Part shown: positions 19,001 through 26,105 of the stretch, in pieces | Layout: every line of letters starts with the position of its first letter | Numbering within the stretch: the first letter of the stretch is position 1 | Assembly (NCBI RefSeq): GCF_902784195.1 | Contig: NZ_CACZTX010000003.1 | Span: 1 to 64,000 of the forward strand | DNA: 64,000 nucleotides | Reading direction: 5' to 3' | Source of the DNA: an uncultured Methanobrevibacter sp. | GTDB taxonomy: Archaea; Methanobacteriota; Methanobacteria; Methanobacteriales; Methanobacteriaceae | Notes under the pieces: generated by a model | Databases searched by the model: none | Seen by the model: only the letters and a program-made list of their open reading frames with translations | What the model was told of the DNA's origin: nothing | Made by a program: the position numbers and the translations under genes

Positions 19001-20214
19001 AGTTAAATGAGTCTTGCAACACTATTGCAGGAGTATTCATTCATTATGGAGGATTCAACAATACTATTGCAAACAATAACATTACACTTGTTTCAAATGA
19101 CCCAGTCATTTATGCTATAGGTATTGTTGGTGCAAGTTCAAACAGCACTGCAATTGGTTCTAAAAACAATTCCTTCATTGACAATAATGTTTTCATCAAA
19201 GGACCATACCATGGTGTTGGAATCTATTTAGGAAATAAAGCGATCAATTCAACATTTGCAAACAGTTTTGTAATCTCTGCAGTCAATGTGCATGAAATCG
19301 TAAACCGCACCCTTGTGGAAAATGATGAGAACGTTATTGATGGAAATACATTTGAGATAATCCCTCCTCATCATACTGCTTTAACTGTTTCAAGTGCTTC
19401 ATATAAATGGAATAATGGAAATAAATACGTTTCAATTACCCTTAAGGACATTAATGGTACATTGATTCCTAACCAAAGCATAGTTATAACAGTTGATGGC
19501 AAGAATTACACTGGCGTTACTGATGCAAATGGTGTAGCTAAAATCAAGGTTACAATAAGCAAAGTTGGTGCTTTTGACGTTGTTGCATACTTCAATGGCG
19601 AAGGAAACTACATTGCTTCAACCAGCAAAGGAAAACTCACTTTAACCAAAGACAGCACAAGCTTGACTTCAGCTAGCAAGACTTATACAGTCACTACCAC
19701 TTCAAAAACCATCGCAGTGACCTTAAAGGGTGGAAGTGGAAATGTAATTGCAAATAGAAAAGTCACAGCAACAGTAAATGGAAAGACCTACACTGCAACA
19801 ACCAATTCAAAAGGTGTAGCTACTTTCAAATTGACTTTAAAAACAGTAAAAACTTTTACTGTATCACTTAAGTTTGCAGGAGACAGCTATTACACAGCTA
19901 GCACCAAATCCATAAAAGTTAAGGTAACCAAAACAAAAACCAAATTGACTGTTCCTAAAAAGACCTATAAAAGGACTGCAAAAGTCAAGAAATTAACTGC
20001 AACCTTAAAGGATCAAACAGGAAAGGTCATCAAATCCAAAAAGGTTACTTTCACTGTCAACGGCAAGAAATACACTGCAAAAACCAATAAGAAAGGTGTA
20101 GCTACTGTAAAGGTTAAACTCTCTAGAAAGAAAACCTATAAGGTTACAGTTAAATTTGCTGGTGACAAGACTTACTATGCAGTTAAAAAGACAGGTAAAG
20201 TTGTAATAAAATAG
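16093..20214 (+). CDS. Adhesin-like protein 4 with Cys-Asp-Gly repeat array
   Basis: Predicted secreted surface protein of 1373 residues. GAGGTG at 16078-16083 lies 9 nt before ATG 16093, so the GTG at 16081 is part of the RBS. A signal peptide (to about residue 25, GSVSAS) and an acidic linker lead to a module opening ESKYSTYF, then NosD-like beta-helix coils homologous to ALP 3. A second module (FYNYFS, about nt 17680) follows. Within its beta-helix lies a 216-residue insertion (residues 704-919) of 23 short units of form I-C-x-D-G-T. Beta-helix coils resume at about nt 18890. Three Ig-like repeats (about nt 19366-19650, 19651-19929, 19930-20211) end the protein, the last Lys-rich and ending GKVVIK. 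There is no membrane anchor. A hairpin terminator follows, then the ExbB-like gene. Confidence 0.87.
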   Translation: MNSNKFIPMLGLLILLILAIGSVSASEVDSDSIIGDSDANIDLTAETAINEIDDSSIDDEVNTGGIIANDNESISDNVGSIDGVESGVGVENRLGASADNEILASTIQFTESKYSTYFNSNGNIIAGKLKAGDTLDFSGKFTDKMFIINIPLIITSTKGTAQFTNCGFSFINGSSGSSISNLKMNNSVADRPLIAASDVSDMEIYNNDLFASGRGSHPMAFSRVNRLHIYRNTLQTTGYVQGWGHPSAMVLNNAGSCNITQNTVITNDSNGIYFSGYTANTGMGAGGDAASYSNYIVNNTVSSIRPLPSSFVYAIQVMSSYNFIINNTIYNVYRGISTTGSNNQIIGNNISGIHGAYYSQTTVEQGGEAAIISGSNSIVKENIISNCLFSPDIKGAAINVNKNSLVSGNVIQNCSGMGIVLTGGNITLNGNNLNVTGYGLLAEGNIANVEMELNVIDSSDQHSIHLARTSRNDFPHDFIIQNNTLYSNAEEAIYMDDVCTNILRGNNIIIGESGSHIVDENNTHIINEKNFYNYFSLTGSFNKRVNEDDTIIFVGNFSSKGKLNINKKVIIQGVNAVFEDTTFLISEVDGLIFENINITNPNKKLSDRLWGIQISKSNNVTIKDCNISIYDPYSAFAVYVLDSNDCKVINNSLEAKGDYFTVALFSFNSTNLLIDGNSIKTIGPGETYLCNNRSCLNILVQGVTICPDGTIICPDGTTYSPGDYEVCTDGTIICPDGTTICTDGTTICADGTQICADGTMICADGTQICTDGTIICADGTQYAPGQYTTCADGSIICPDGKVICINGTIYSPEECENLTNGEIRCPDGTVLCPDGTVLCTDGSTICPDGRTICADGTIICADRYKICTNGSIICPDGTTIASGDYNNESGVITLPDNTVIYENGTVICSDGTVICPDGTGGSGLLDGVIPGTHMISGLFRTYGALFVHSSNINFINNNVNVSSTLDPFYKLNESCNTIAGVFIHYGGFNNTIANNNITLVSNDPVIYAIGIVGASSNSTAIGSKNNSFIDNNVFIKGPYHGVGIYLGNKAINSTFANSFVISAVNVHEIVNRTLVENDENVIDGNTFEIIPPHHTALTVSSASYKWNNGNKYVSITLKDINGTLIPNQSIVITVDGKNYTGVTDANGVAKIKVTISKVGAFDVVAYFNGEGNYIASTSKGKLTLTKDSTSLTSASKTYTVTTTSKTIAVTLKGGSGNVIANRKVTATVNGKTYTATTNSKGVATFKLTLKTVKTFTVSLKFAGDSYYTASTKSIKVKVTKTKTKLTVPKKTYKRTAKVKKLTATLKDQTGKVIKSKKVTFTVNGKKYTAKTNKKGVATVKVKLSRKKTYKVTVKFAGDKTYYAVKKTGKVVIK
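18202..18849 (+). repeat. In-frame 21-bp repeat array encoding (x-I-C-x-D-G-T) units
   Basis: The array codes for 23 Cys-containing units, mostly exact heptads such as TICADGT, IICPDGT and QICTDGT. Four longer breaks interrupt it: TYSPGDYEV, QYAPGQYTT, IYSPEECENLTNGE and a 27-residue TIASGDYNN-type segment. These breaks resemble one another (Y-S-P-G-x-Y), which indicates a higher-order repeat. Unit drift (P, A, T, S or I after Cys; N for D; K, R, S or Y for the last residue) shows that the array is not a recent single-step expansion. The reverse strand also stays open here purely because of the repeat. Confidence 0.95.
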
Positions 20215-20226
20215 ATTCAAATCAAT

Positions 20227-20250
20227 TTAGGAAGGCAGCTGCCTTTCTAA
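20227..20250 (+). terminator. Hairpin terminator after ALP 4
   Basis: TTAGGAAGGCAG pairs with CTGCCTTTCTAA (one G-T pair) as a tight palindrome, followed by ATGATTTTTTATTTC. It lies 13 bases after the ALP 4 stop and 60 bases before the ExbB-like gene, separating the two transcripts. Confidence 0.6.
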
Positions 20251-20309
20251 ATGATTTTTTATTTCAAATTTAAATATTTTTTTAATTATTTTATTTTTAT
20301 GGTGATTTA

Positions 20310-21053
20310 ATGATAAATATTGGAAATGCTTTGATTTTTGCAGATGAAGCTGCCTTTCAGGGATCAAATAATGGCTTGTTTGCATTTTTCTCAAATACTA
20401 ATGGTACTGGATTTCCTATACTGGATAGTTCATTGACTGCTATTACTCAGGCATTACAGATACCTGTAATCATTCTTTTAATAGCATTTTTAGTATTCGC
20501 TGTATATACTTTAGGAAAGCTTCTATCAGAACACCTTTCTCGTAAGAAAGTACCTGTTAGTTTAATCAAAGAAATGATTTACTCAATCTATGATGCGGAG
20601 TCTGCTGAAGATATTAAAAATGTGGTTAATAATGCAGATATTCAAAAGTCTCAAAAGAAGATCTTATCTGTACTGGCAGAGTCAGAGCATCTTGGTAAAA
20701 AGTCAAGGGAAACCCTAGCTCGTAGATTGATAGATAATGAAGAGGATAAGATTGCACAGAACCTCAACAAGACTGACATTGTCACTAAGATTGGTCCAAC
20801 CCTTGGATTGATGGGTACTTTAATCCCTATGGGTCCAGGTCTTGCAGCATTAGGTACCGGTGATGTAACCACACTTGCAAGTGCGATTACAATTGCATTC
20901 AATACAACAGTTATTGGTATTGGAGCTGGTGCTATTGCATACTTTGCATCTAAATTAAGACGTAGATGGTTTGGTGAATACCTTGCTAACTTGGATGCAT
21001 TGATGGATGCGATTTTAGATAATATTGACAAGAGAGATGAGAGACTTAAATAG
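20310..21053 (+). CDS. MotA/TolQ/ExbB-family proton channel protein
   Basis: Likely subunit of an ion-driven membrane motor. The 247-residue product has a hydrophobic segment at about residues 50-72, a charged cytoplasmic region (about 75-155), then the family signature GPTLGLMGTLIPMGPGLAAL and a last pair of membrane segments ending FASKLRRRW. This order is that of TolQ/ExbB/MotA proteins. GGTGAT at 20301-20306 supports the start. The next gene on the same strand is an ExbD-like protein, the expected partner, although 182 nt with two dyads separate them. The organism group has no outer membrane, so the classical TonB role cannot apply; the force may act on a surface or wall component. The neighbourhood of four ALPs is suggestive but not proof. 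Confidence 0.85.
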   Translation: MINIGNALIFADEAAFQGSNNGLFAFFSNTNGTGFPILDSSLTAITQALQIPVIILLIAFLVFAVYTLGKLLSEHLSRKKVPVSLIKEMIYSIYDAESAEDIKNVVNNADIQKSQKKILSVLAESEHLGKKSRETLARRLIDNEEDKIAQNLNKTDIVTKIGPTLGLMGTLIPMGPGLAALGTGDVTTLASAITIAFNTTVIGIGAGAIAYFASKLRRRWFGEYLANLDALMDAILDNIDKRDERLK

Positions 21054-21068
21054 TCACTGAAGTGATTG

Positions 21069-21150
21069 AAAATTATACAATATAATTTTGAAAACAATAA
21101 TTTTTCTTAATTGTTTTTAGAAAACAAGCTTTTATATTGTATACAATATA
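21069..21150 (+). promoter_or_regulatory. Two perfect dyads between the ExbB-like and ExbD-like genes
   Basis: A dyad with 9-base arms (AAAATTATA, loop CAA, TATAATTTT) spans 21069-21089, shortly after the ExbB-like stop. The 18-base perfect palindrome TATATTGTATACAATATA spans 21133-21150, 86 nt before the ExbD-like ATG. The second overlaps a likely TATA element and could be an operator. The first may be a weak terminator or processing site. Confidence 0.45.
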
Positions 21151-21235
21151 TTTAAAAAATTTTACAATAGATTAGAATTCATATGGTTTAAAATTTGAAA
21201 ATTTAATAAGGATTTCATATATTTTGGTGATTGTT

Positions 21236-21586
21236 ATGGCTCGTCGTCGAGGAAAAGGACGTTTTGACAGTGAGGAAGAAGACCCTATGGCAGGAACAGC
21301 TAACCTTGTAGATGCAATGTTGGTTATAGCTGTAGGCTTGCTTGTATTCTTAGTGCTTGCTTGGAATATGCAAAGCGTTTTATTCAATGACCAATTGACT
21401 CAGGAACAGAAGGAAAAGGTCATGGAAGCCATGAATCAGGAAGTGACTGAGGTTCAAGAGGGACAGATATTAAATGAAACTCCAGATACAAGCAATCAGA
21501 CTGGACAAGGCTATACTGAGATGGGTAAGGTTTATAAGGATCCATCTACGGGTAAGTTGATTATGGTTCAGAATAAGACTAATTAA
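21236..21586 (+). CDS. ExbD/TolR-like DUF2149-type membrane protein
   Basis: Predicted partner of the upstream ExbB-like channel. ATG 21236 is chosen because GGTGAT (21226-21231) is 4 nt upstream; the TTG at 21224 precedes the RBS. The 116-residue protein has an Arg/Lys-rich cytoplasmic N terminus and one membrane segment (about residues 21-42, opening NLVDAMLVIAVGLLVFL). The Asp at the start of that segment is in the position of the proton-carrying Asp of ExbD/TolR. A hydrophilic Gln/Glu-rich exterior domain ends the protein. The family name DUF2149 is from memory of methanogen annotations; the ExbD comparison rests on topology and the Asp. Confidence 0.75.
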   Translation: MARRRGKGRFDSEEEDPMAGTANLVDAMLVIAVGLLVFLVLAWNMQSVLFNDQLTQEQKEKVMEAMNQEVTEVQEGQILNETPDTSNQTGQGYTEMGKVYKDPSTGKLIMVQNKTN

Positions 21587-21699
21587 CCTTTCTTCTTTTT
21601 TTATTTTTTTAATATTTTTTTTAATATTTTTTATTTTATATTTTGACTTTTTTTATTCATTATATTTTATTTTAATAGCTATTGATTTTTTAATTCATT

Positions 21700-21709
21700 A
21701 TTTATACTA
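21700..21709 (+). promoter_or_regulatory. TATA element of RNase P RNA gene
   Basis: ATTTATACTA lies about 20-29 bases upstream of the inferred 5' end of the RNase P RNA, the normal archaeal TATA spacing. Confidence 0.5.
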
Positions 21710-21728
21710 GAAGAAATAAATTAATTTT

Positions 21729-22017
21729 AATGGTAAGCCGAAGACAGCTGCTGGTTTTATAACTAGGGAAACTCCGCACATCATATAGACTGTAAAGTTG
21801 AAAGACTTATGCTGAGAAGTATGACTCTGGAGCAGAAACGACACGGCCTTTGATGGATGACAATGATGCTTGACTGATGGACATTAAAGGAATCGGTGAA
21901 ACGGCCAATCTACAGGATGCAAGAACAAATATGCTGATGACCTCTAAGGGAAGCAGAGTAGTTCGCTAAGATGAATGCTGTATAAAACAGAATGTGGGTT
22001 ACTCTCGGCAGACCATT
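21729..22017 (+). ncRNA. rnpB: RNase P RNA, archaeal type
   Basis: Catalytic RNA that trims tRNA 5' ends. The terminal helix P1 is formed by AATGGT (21729-21734) and ACCATT (22012-22017). Conserved blocks are visible: AGGGAAACTCCGCAC near the 5' side (CR-I), GCAGAAACGACAC in the middle, and CAGAATGTGGGTTACTC near the 3' end (CR-V, AGAnnGGGCTTAC type). The length of about 289 nt fits the Methanobacteriales RNA. No protein frame crosses it. A pyrimidine-rich tract follows. Confidence 0.92.
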
Positions 22018-22060
22018 ACCCTTCTATTATTTTTATTTCTTTTTTTATTTTGATCTTATT

Positions 22061-23272
22061 TTATCTATTATTTAGGTCATTCCAAAGTTCAATTATTTTT
22101 TGAGCGATGTATTCTATTTCTTCTTTTGTATGGGTAGCTATAACAGTTAATCTTAATCTGCTCATATCTTTAGGAACTGATGGTGGTCTGATGGATGATA
22201 CTAAAATTCCCTCTTTTTCTAGCTTCTTAGAGAACCTGTTTGCCAAATCAGCAGGGCCTATGATGATTGGTATGATTGGTGTTTCTCCATCCACCACATT
22301 TAATCCTGAATCATTAAGGAGTTTTCTCATAAGGCCTGTATTTTCATTTAAATTGGATAAATATTCTTCACTATTCTCTTTCAATAAGTTTAAGGCAGCA
22401 TTTGCACTAGCTATTGTAGCTGGAGAAAGTGCTGTTGAGAATATGAAAGGTCTTGATTTGTTTATAAGATAATCTATGTAGACTTGCTTTCCACAAACGA
22501 ATCCTCCTTCTGATGCAAGTGCCTTGCTTAAGGTTCCTATTTGCAAATCAACAGATTCAGTTAAGTCAATTCCAGTCTTGTCCTTATAGTATTCAACTGT
22601 TCCTTTTCCAGTTTTACCGATTACTCCAGTTGCATGTGCCTCATCGATTATAAGAGTGCAGCTGTATTTATTAGCTATTTCTACAAGCTCTGGAAGCGGA
22701 GCAATGTCTCCGTCCATGCTGAATACTCCATCGCTTACAATAAAGAGATTTCCATCATTATTTGATTCAATCTCATCTAAAATAAGATTCTCAAGGTCTT
22801 TTGTATCCTTATGTTTGTAGACTCTGACTTTAGCTTTAGAGATTCTTGTTCCATCTATAATGCTTGCATGATTCAATTGATCAGAGAATATGACATCATT
22901 TTCTTTTGTAAGAGCATAAATTACTCCTAGATTAGTCATATATCCTGTATTAAAAATAAGTGTAGATTCAACGTTTTTAAACTCTGAGATATTGTTTTCA
23001 AGCTCTCTTGCCTCAAAAGAAGCCCCTGTAGTTAGTCTTGAACCAGTTGAACCGGTTCCATATTCATTAGCTTCCATTGATGCCTTAATGACTTGTGGAT
23101 GATGGGTTAATCCTAAGTAATTATTGGTTCCAAAGACAAGATATTCCTTATTATTCTTGTCAATTGCTTTAGTTGAGCTAATAAATCTTAAATCATCTAC
23201 TGTTCTTGTAAGATCATTGTTTTCAAGTTCTTCCAATTCTTTTTGAAGTTCCTTTTCAAGTTTTTGATTCAT
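22061..23272 (-). CDS. bioF: 8-amino-7-oxononanoate synthase (or 2-amino-3-ketobutyrate CoA ligase)
   Basis: PLP enzyme of the alpha-oxoamine synthase family, 403 residues. It condenses pimeloyl-CoA with alanine in biotin synthesis. Visible motifs are the DEAHATGVIGKTGKG segment with the PLP-pairing Asp, and IGTLSKALASEGGF with the Schiff-base Lys. A GTGSTGSRLTTG substrate segment lies earlier. The identity as BioF rather than the related glycine C-acetyltransferase rests mainly on the adjacent bioW, whose stop is 17 nt upstream of this start, so the two form an operon. The RBS before 23272 is weak. No other biotin gene is in the window. Confidence 0.85.
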   Translation of the reverse strand: MNQKLEKELQKELEELENNDLTRTVDDLRFISSTKAIDKNNKEYLVFGTNNYLGLTHHPQVIKASMEANEYGTGSTGSRLTTGASFEARELENNISEFKNVESTLIFNTGYMTNLGVIYALTKENDVIFSDQLNHASIIDGTRISKAKVRVYKHKDTKDLENLILDEIESNNDGNLFIVSDGVFSMDGDIAPLPELVEIANKYSCTLIIDEAHATGVIGKTGKGTVEYYKDKTGIDLTESVDLQIGTLSKALASEGGFVCGKQVYIDYLINKSRPFIFSTALSPATIASANAALNLLKENSEEYLSNLNENTGLMRKLLNDSGLNVVDGETPIIPIIIGPADLANRFSKKLEKEGILVSSIRPPSVPKDMSRLRLTVIATHTKEEIEYIAQKIIELWNDLNNR

Positions 23273-23289
23273 TTTTTCAGCTCTTTAGG

Positions 23290-24075
23290 TTATTCAATTA
23301 AAACGACTTGTTTTTCCAAGTAATCTATTAAATCATCCAATGTATAATCATCATCCAATAGGTTTGTATCCACAAAGAAGATTCTTCCCCCTATTGTATT
23401 TCCTTTATCTTTCATGAGAGATATTCTGTTATAAGTTGTTTCATTAGAGATGTATCCTGTTAGATAGTTTGGATCATCAGACCAGCATAGTTCAGCTATT
23501 ATTCCCTTGCAGCTTGTAACCTTTGAAGCAAGAACCAATGCCTCATTAAAGTGTATTCCAGGAATGTCCTCTTCATTGACATCATTTGCAGGATTGATCT
23601 TATCAATCTTATCATATTCAAAATTATCTGCAAAACCCATTCCTGTAGCTCTAACGCCTCTTGAGCCTCTATCATCCAGTCTATTTCCATTATCCTTATC
23701 TATGAGTATTGCTCCATGCATGCTGTCTTGAAGCTTTAAGAGAGAGTCAATTCCATTTTCAATAGCTATTTCTTCCACATCGCTTTCTTTAAGAAGTTCT
23801 TTAGCTAATTCCAATCCTTCCTCTTTTGATTTCACATCAAATTCCTTTATTGATAATTGAGGAATGTAAACAATGTCTTCTTCATTCACTTTTTGAATTT
23901 TTATATTGATAAAGTCTACACTGCCTTTTTCATGATTTAGAGCCCTTTGATACATTCTGATTATTTCATCCTCAATCTCATCCTCTCTTAAAATACGTTC
24001 AGCACCGGATATATGTTTTCCTCCCTTTTCATGAGGGCCACCTTTTGAAGAACGCATTTTTATATTGTACAACAT
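23290..24075 (-). CDS. bioW: 6-carboxyhexanoate-CoA ligase (pimeloyl-CoA synthetase)
   Basis: Activates pimelate to pimeloyl-CoA, the first committed step of the BioW-type biotin route; the product is the substrate of BioF next door. The 261-residue protein opens with the family pattern LYNIKMRSSKGG and continues GGKHISGAERIL, a recognisable BioW signature, with a RGSRGVRATGMGF segment near residue 140. A GGCGA-type RBS lies 5 nt before ATG 24075. It is the first gene of a bioW-bioF operon on the minus strand. Confidence 0.88.
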   Translation of the reverse strand: MLYNIKMRSSKGGPHEKGGKHISGAERILREDEIEDEIIRMYQRALNHEKGSVDFINIKIQKVNEEDIVYIPQLSIKEFDVKSKEEGLELAKELLKESDVEEIAIENGIDSLLKLQDSMHGAILIDKDNGNRLDDRGSRGVRATGMGFADNFEYDKIDKINPANDVNEEDIPGIHFNEALVLASKVTSCKGIIAELCWSDDPNYLTGYISNETTYNRISLMKDKGNTIGGRIFFVDTNLLDDDYTLDDLIDYLEKQVVLIE

Positions 24076-24443
24076 ATTTTCGCCTAGATTTATAATAATT
24101 TTTATCTTGCAGTTTACTATAATTTATTTGTTTTTCATCCAATATTAAGTTTTTATAAATTTGATTTTTTGCATAGATTTTTTATTCAATTTAATTAATT
24201 TTAGATACATTTAAAATAAGGCTTCACCGAATTAAGTATAATCTAATTAATCATAAATATATTTAAATTGAATTATTTTTTAAAAAATATATTTTAAATT
24301 AATAGTATCTACATAGGTTAATATAAATTTTTAATTTTAGTTAAATTTTAAAAAAATATCTAAGTTCAAAATAAGAAAAATAAGAAAAATAATAGAAATT
24401 AGAAAAAATTTTAAAAAAAGAAAATAAGAAAAAAAGGAATTAT
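24076..24443. other. Intergenic region: bioW promoter and dnaJ 3' flank
   Basis: These 368 bases separate the end of dnaJ from the start of bioW on the same strand. They are about 85% AT, with TATA-like AATTATTATAAAT on the minus strand close to bioW. I see no gene, no RNA fold and no convincing biotin operator here. Confidence 0.6.
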
Positions 24444-25607
24444 TTAAGGATTGTTTATAGCATCTTTTACCTTGTCAAAGATTCCCTTTTTATAGACTTT
24501 AATTTCGTCGCCACTGATTTCTCCAAATTGAATCAAGAGTTTTTTCTGTTCTTTGGAGAGCTTTTGTGGAACAACCACTGTAATGTTTACATAAAGGTTA
24601 CCTTTTCCTGCACGTCTCATGTAAGGCATACCTTGATCCCTTAATCTGAATGTGGTTCCGCTTTGGGTTCCAGGTGGAATCTTAAGCTCGACTTCCCCAT
24701 TGATTGTTGGAATGTCTACAGTGTCACCTAAACTTGCTTGGACGAAACTGATTTGCTTTTCATAGTAGAGGTTTGCACCATCCCTTTCAAAGTATTCGTG
24801 TCTTTTAATGTAAATCTCAACGTAAAGATCTCCATTTCCACCGCCAACATCTCCAACATTACCTTCACCGGAGACTCTTAAGCGGTTTCCATTTTCAACA
24901 CCTGCTGGGATTTTGATGTTAAGGGTTTTGCTTTCCTTAATGGTTCCTCTACCTTTACAGTTGTGACATGGCTCCTTGATGATTTTACCGGTACCATTAC
25001 ATTCGCCACATTGCACTACATTCATCACTTGTCCAAATAGGCTTTGTCTGATTTGTTTTCTTTGACCGGTACCTCCACAGACAGGACAGGTTTCAACTTC
25101 ACTTCCAGGTTCCGCTTTTGAACCTTCACAGACTGGGCAGAATACATCGTGTCTTACAGTGACTTCCTTATCAGCACCATTAGCTGCTTCCTCTAAGGTG
25201 ATTTCGACTTCAGTGTAGATGTCGCTTCCTCTTCTTGGACCTGTACTGCGAGACCTTGATCTTCCAGTACCAAATCCGAATAAGTCGAAGATGTCTTCTA
25301 TTCCGCCTCCTCCAAATCCTTGGAAGATGTCTTCAAAGTTTACATTTCTAAAGATATCCTCGTTAGAGAAGCCTTCCATACCTGCATGACCGAATTGGTC
25401 ATATCTTTGTCTTTTCTCTTCATCAGATAAAACAGCATAAGCTTCACTGATTTCCTTGAATTTTTCAGTAGCTTCCTCTTTCTTATCATCTTCCACAACG
25501 TCAGGATGGTATTTTCTAGCTAATTTACGATAAGCCTTTTTAATCTCTTTCTCATCAGCGGTTTTGTCCACTCCGAGAACTTCATAATAGTCACGCTTCT
25601 CTGCCAT
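24444..25607 (-). CDS. dnaJ: Chaperone protein DnaJ
   Basis: Hsp40 co-chaperone that delivers substrates to DnaK and stimulates its ATPase. ATG 25607 is chosen because GGTGAC lies 4 nt upstream; the frame begins 18 nt earlier. The 387-residue protein has a J domain ([12 protein letters not shown] motif in KYHPDVV), a Gly/Phe-rich linker ([12 protein letters not shown]), and four CxxCxGxG-type zinc motifs at about residues 145-215 ([32 protein letters not shown]). The C-terminal substrate-binding domain follows. It is the most distal gene of grpE-dnaK-dnaJ but is separated from dnaK by 498 bases including a hairpin, so it probably has its own promoter. Confidence 0.95.
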   Translation of the reverse strand: MAEKRDYYEVLGVDKTADEKEIKKAYRKLARKYHPDVVEDDKKEEATEKFKEISEAYAVLSDEEKRQRYDQFGHAGMEGFSNEDIFRNVNFEDIFQGFGGGGIEDIFDLFGFGTGRSRSRSTGPRRGSDIYTEVEITLEEAANGADKEVTVRHDVFCPVCEGSKAEPGSEVETCPVCGGTGQRKQIRQSLFGQVMNVVQCGECNGTGKIIKEPCHNCKGRGTIKESKTLNIKIPAGVENGNRLRVSGEGNVGDVGGGNGDLYVEIYIKRHEYFERDGANLYYEKQISFVQASLGDTVDIPTINGEVELKIPPGTQSGTTFRLRDQGMPYMRRAGKGNLYVNITVVVPQKLSKEQKKLLIQFGEISGDEIKVYKKGIFDKVKDAINNP

Positions 25608-25912
25608 TTCGTCACCTATAAACATTAATTGTAATTGATTATTTAAGAATTCATGATTTTTTTTAATGAGTCATATTATTTTAAAAATAGTATTGAACTA
25701 TTAATTAAAATTTAATTAAATTACCTAATCATTACTTAATCAGCAATTTTTCTCAGTAATTTTTTCTTAAAATAAAATAATTTAATTAAATTTTAACTAA
25801 TGATAAGTTACTAAATTAATTATTAGTTAATTTTAATATTTAAACTTAATTTAATTTGCACTAGTTTTTGATTCTTTCATTTATTCTCAATATAATAATT
25901 TTTTAATAAAAA

Positions 25913-25980
25913 GAATTCTTTAGACATTAAAAGGTTGTAAGTGGCTAAGAAAAATCAAGGAGGAATGTCTAAAAGAATTC
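25913..25980. repeat. 16-bp inverted repeat in the dnaK-dnaJ gap
   Basis: GAATTCTTTAGACATT (25913-25928) is the reverse complement of AATGTCTAAAGAATTC, and 25964-25980 carries that sequence with one extra A. The 35-base loop includes AAGGAGGAATG on the plus strand. The element lies in the 498-base gap between dnaJ and dnaK and is more GC-rich than its surroundings. It could be a stable RNA hairpin, a small mobile-element remnant or a regulatory structure ahead of dnaJ. Confidence 0.7.
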
Positions 25981-26040
25981 AATTTATTATTTCTATTTTT
26001 TGAGAGGTTATAAGTAAATATGACAAATCAAAAAATAAAT

Positions 26041-26085
26041 AGATTAAAAGTTATTATTAAAATATTTTAATAATTTTTTTAATCT
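26041..26085 (-). terminator. Long hairpin terminator after dnaK
   Basis: AGATTAAAAG...TTAAAATA on one side pairs with TATTTTAATAA...TTTAATCT on the other over about 20 base pairs with a small bulge. On the dnaK strand it begins 20 bases after the stop codon and is followed by ATTTATTTTTTG. Confidence 0.65.
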
Positions 26086-26105
26086 ACTGCTAATTTTGAT
26101 TCAAA

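Noticed and set aside
22107-22472. 121-codon frame opposite bioF
   Set aside because: It is antisense to a well-supported PLP enzyme gene and has no RBS.
25913-25980. Insertion-sequence ends
   Set aside because: The repeat is short, no transposase is present, and no target-site duplication could be recognised. It is kept only as an unexplained inverted repeat.
25964-26002. Twelve-codon frame after AAGGAGG (ATG at 25965)
   Set aside because: The RBS is only one base from the ATG and the frame ends after 12 codons within AT-rich sequence.
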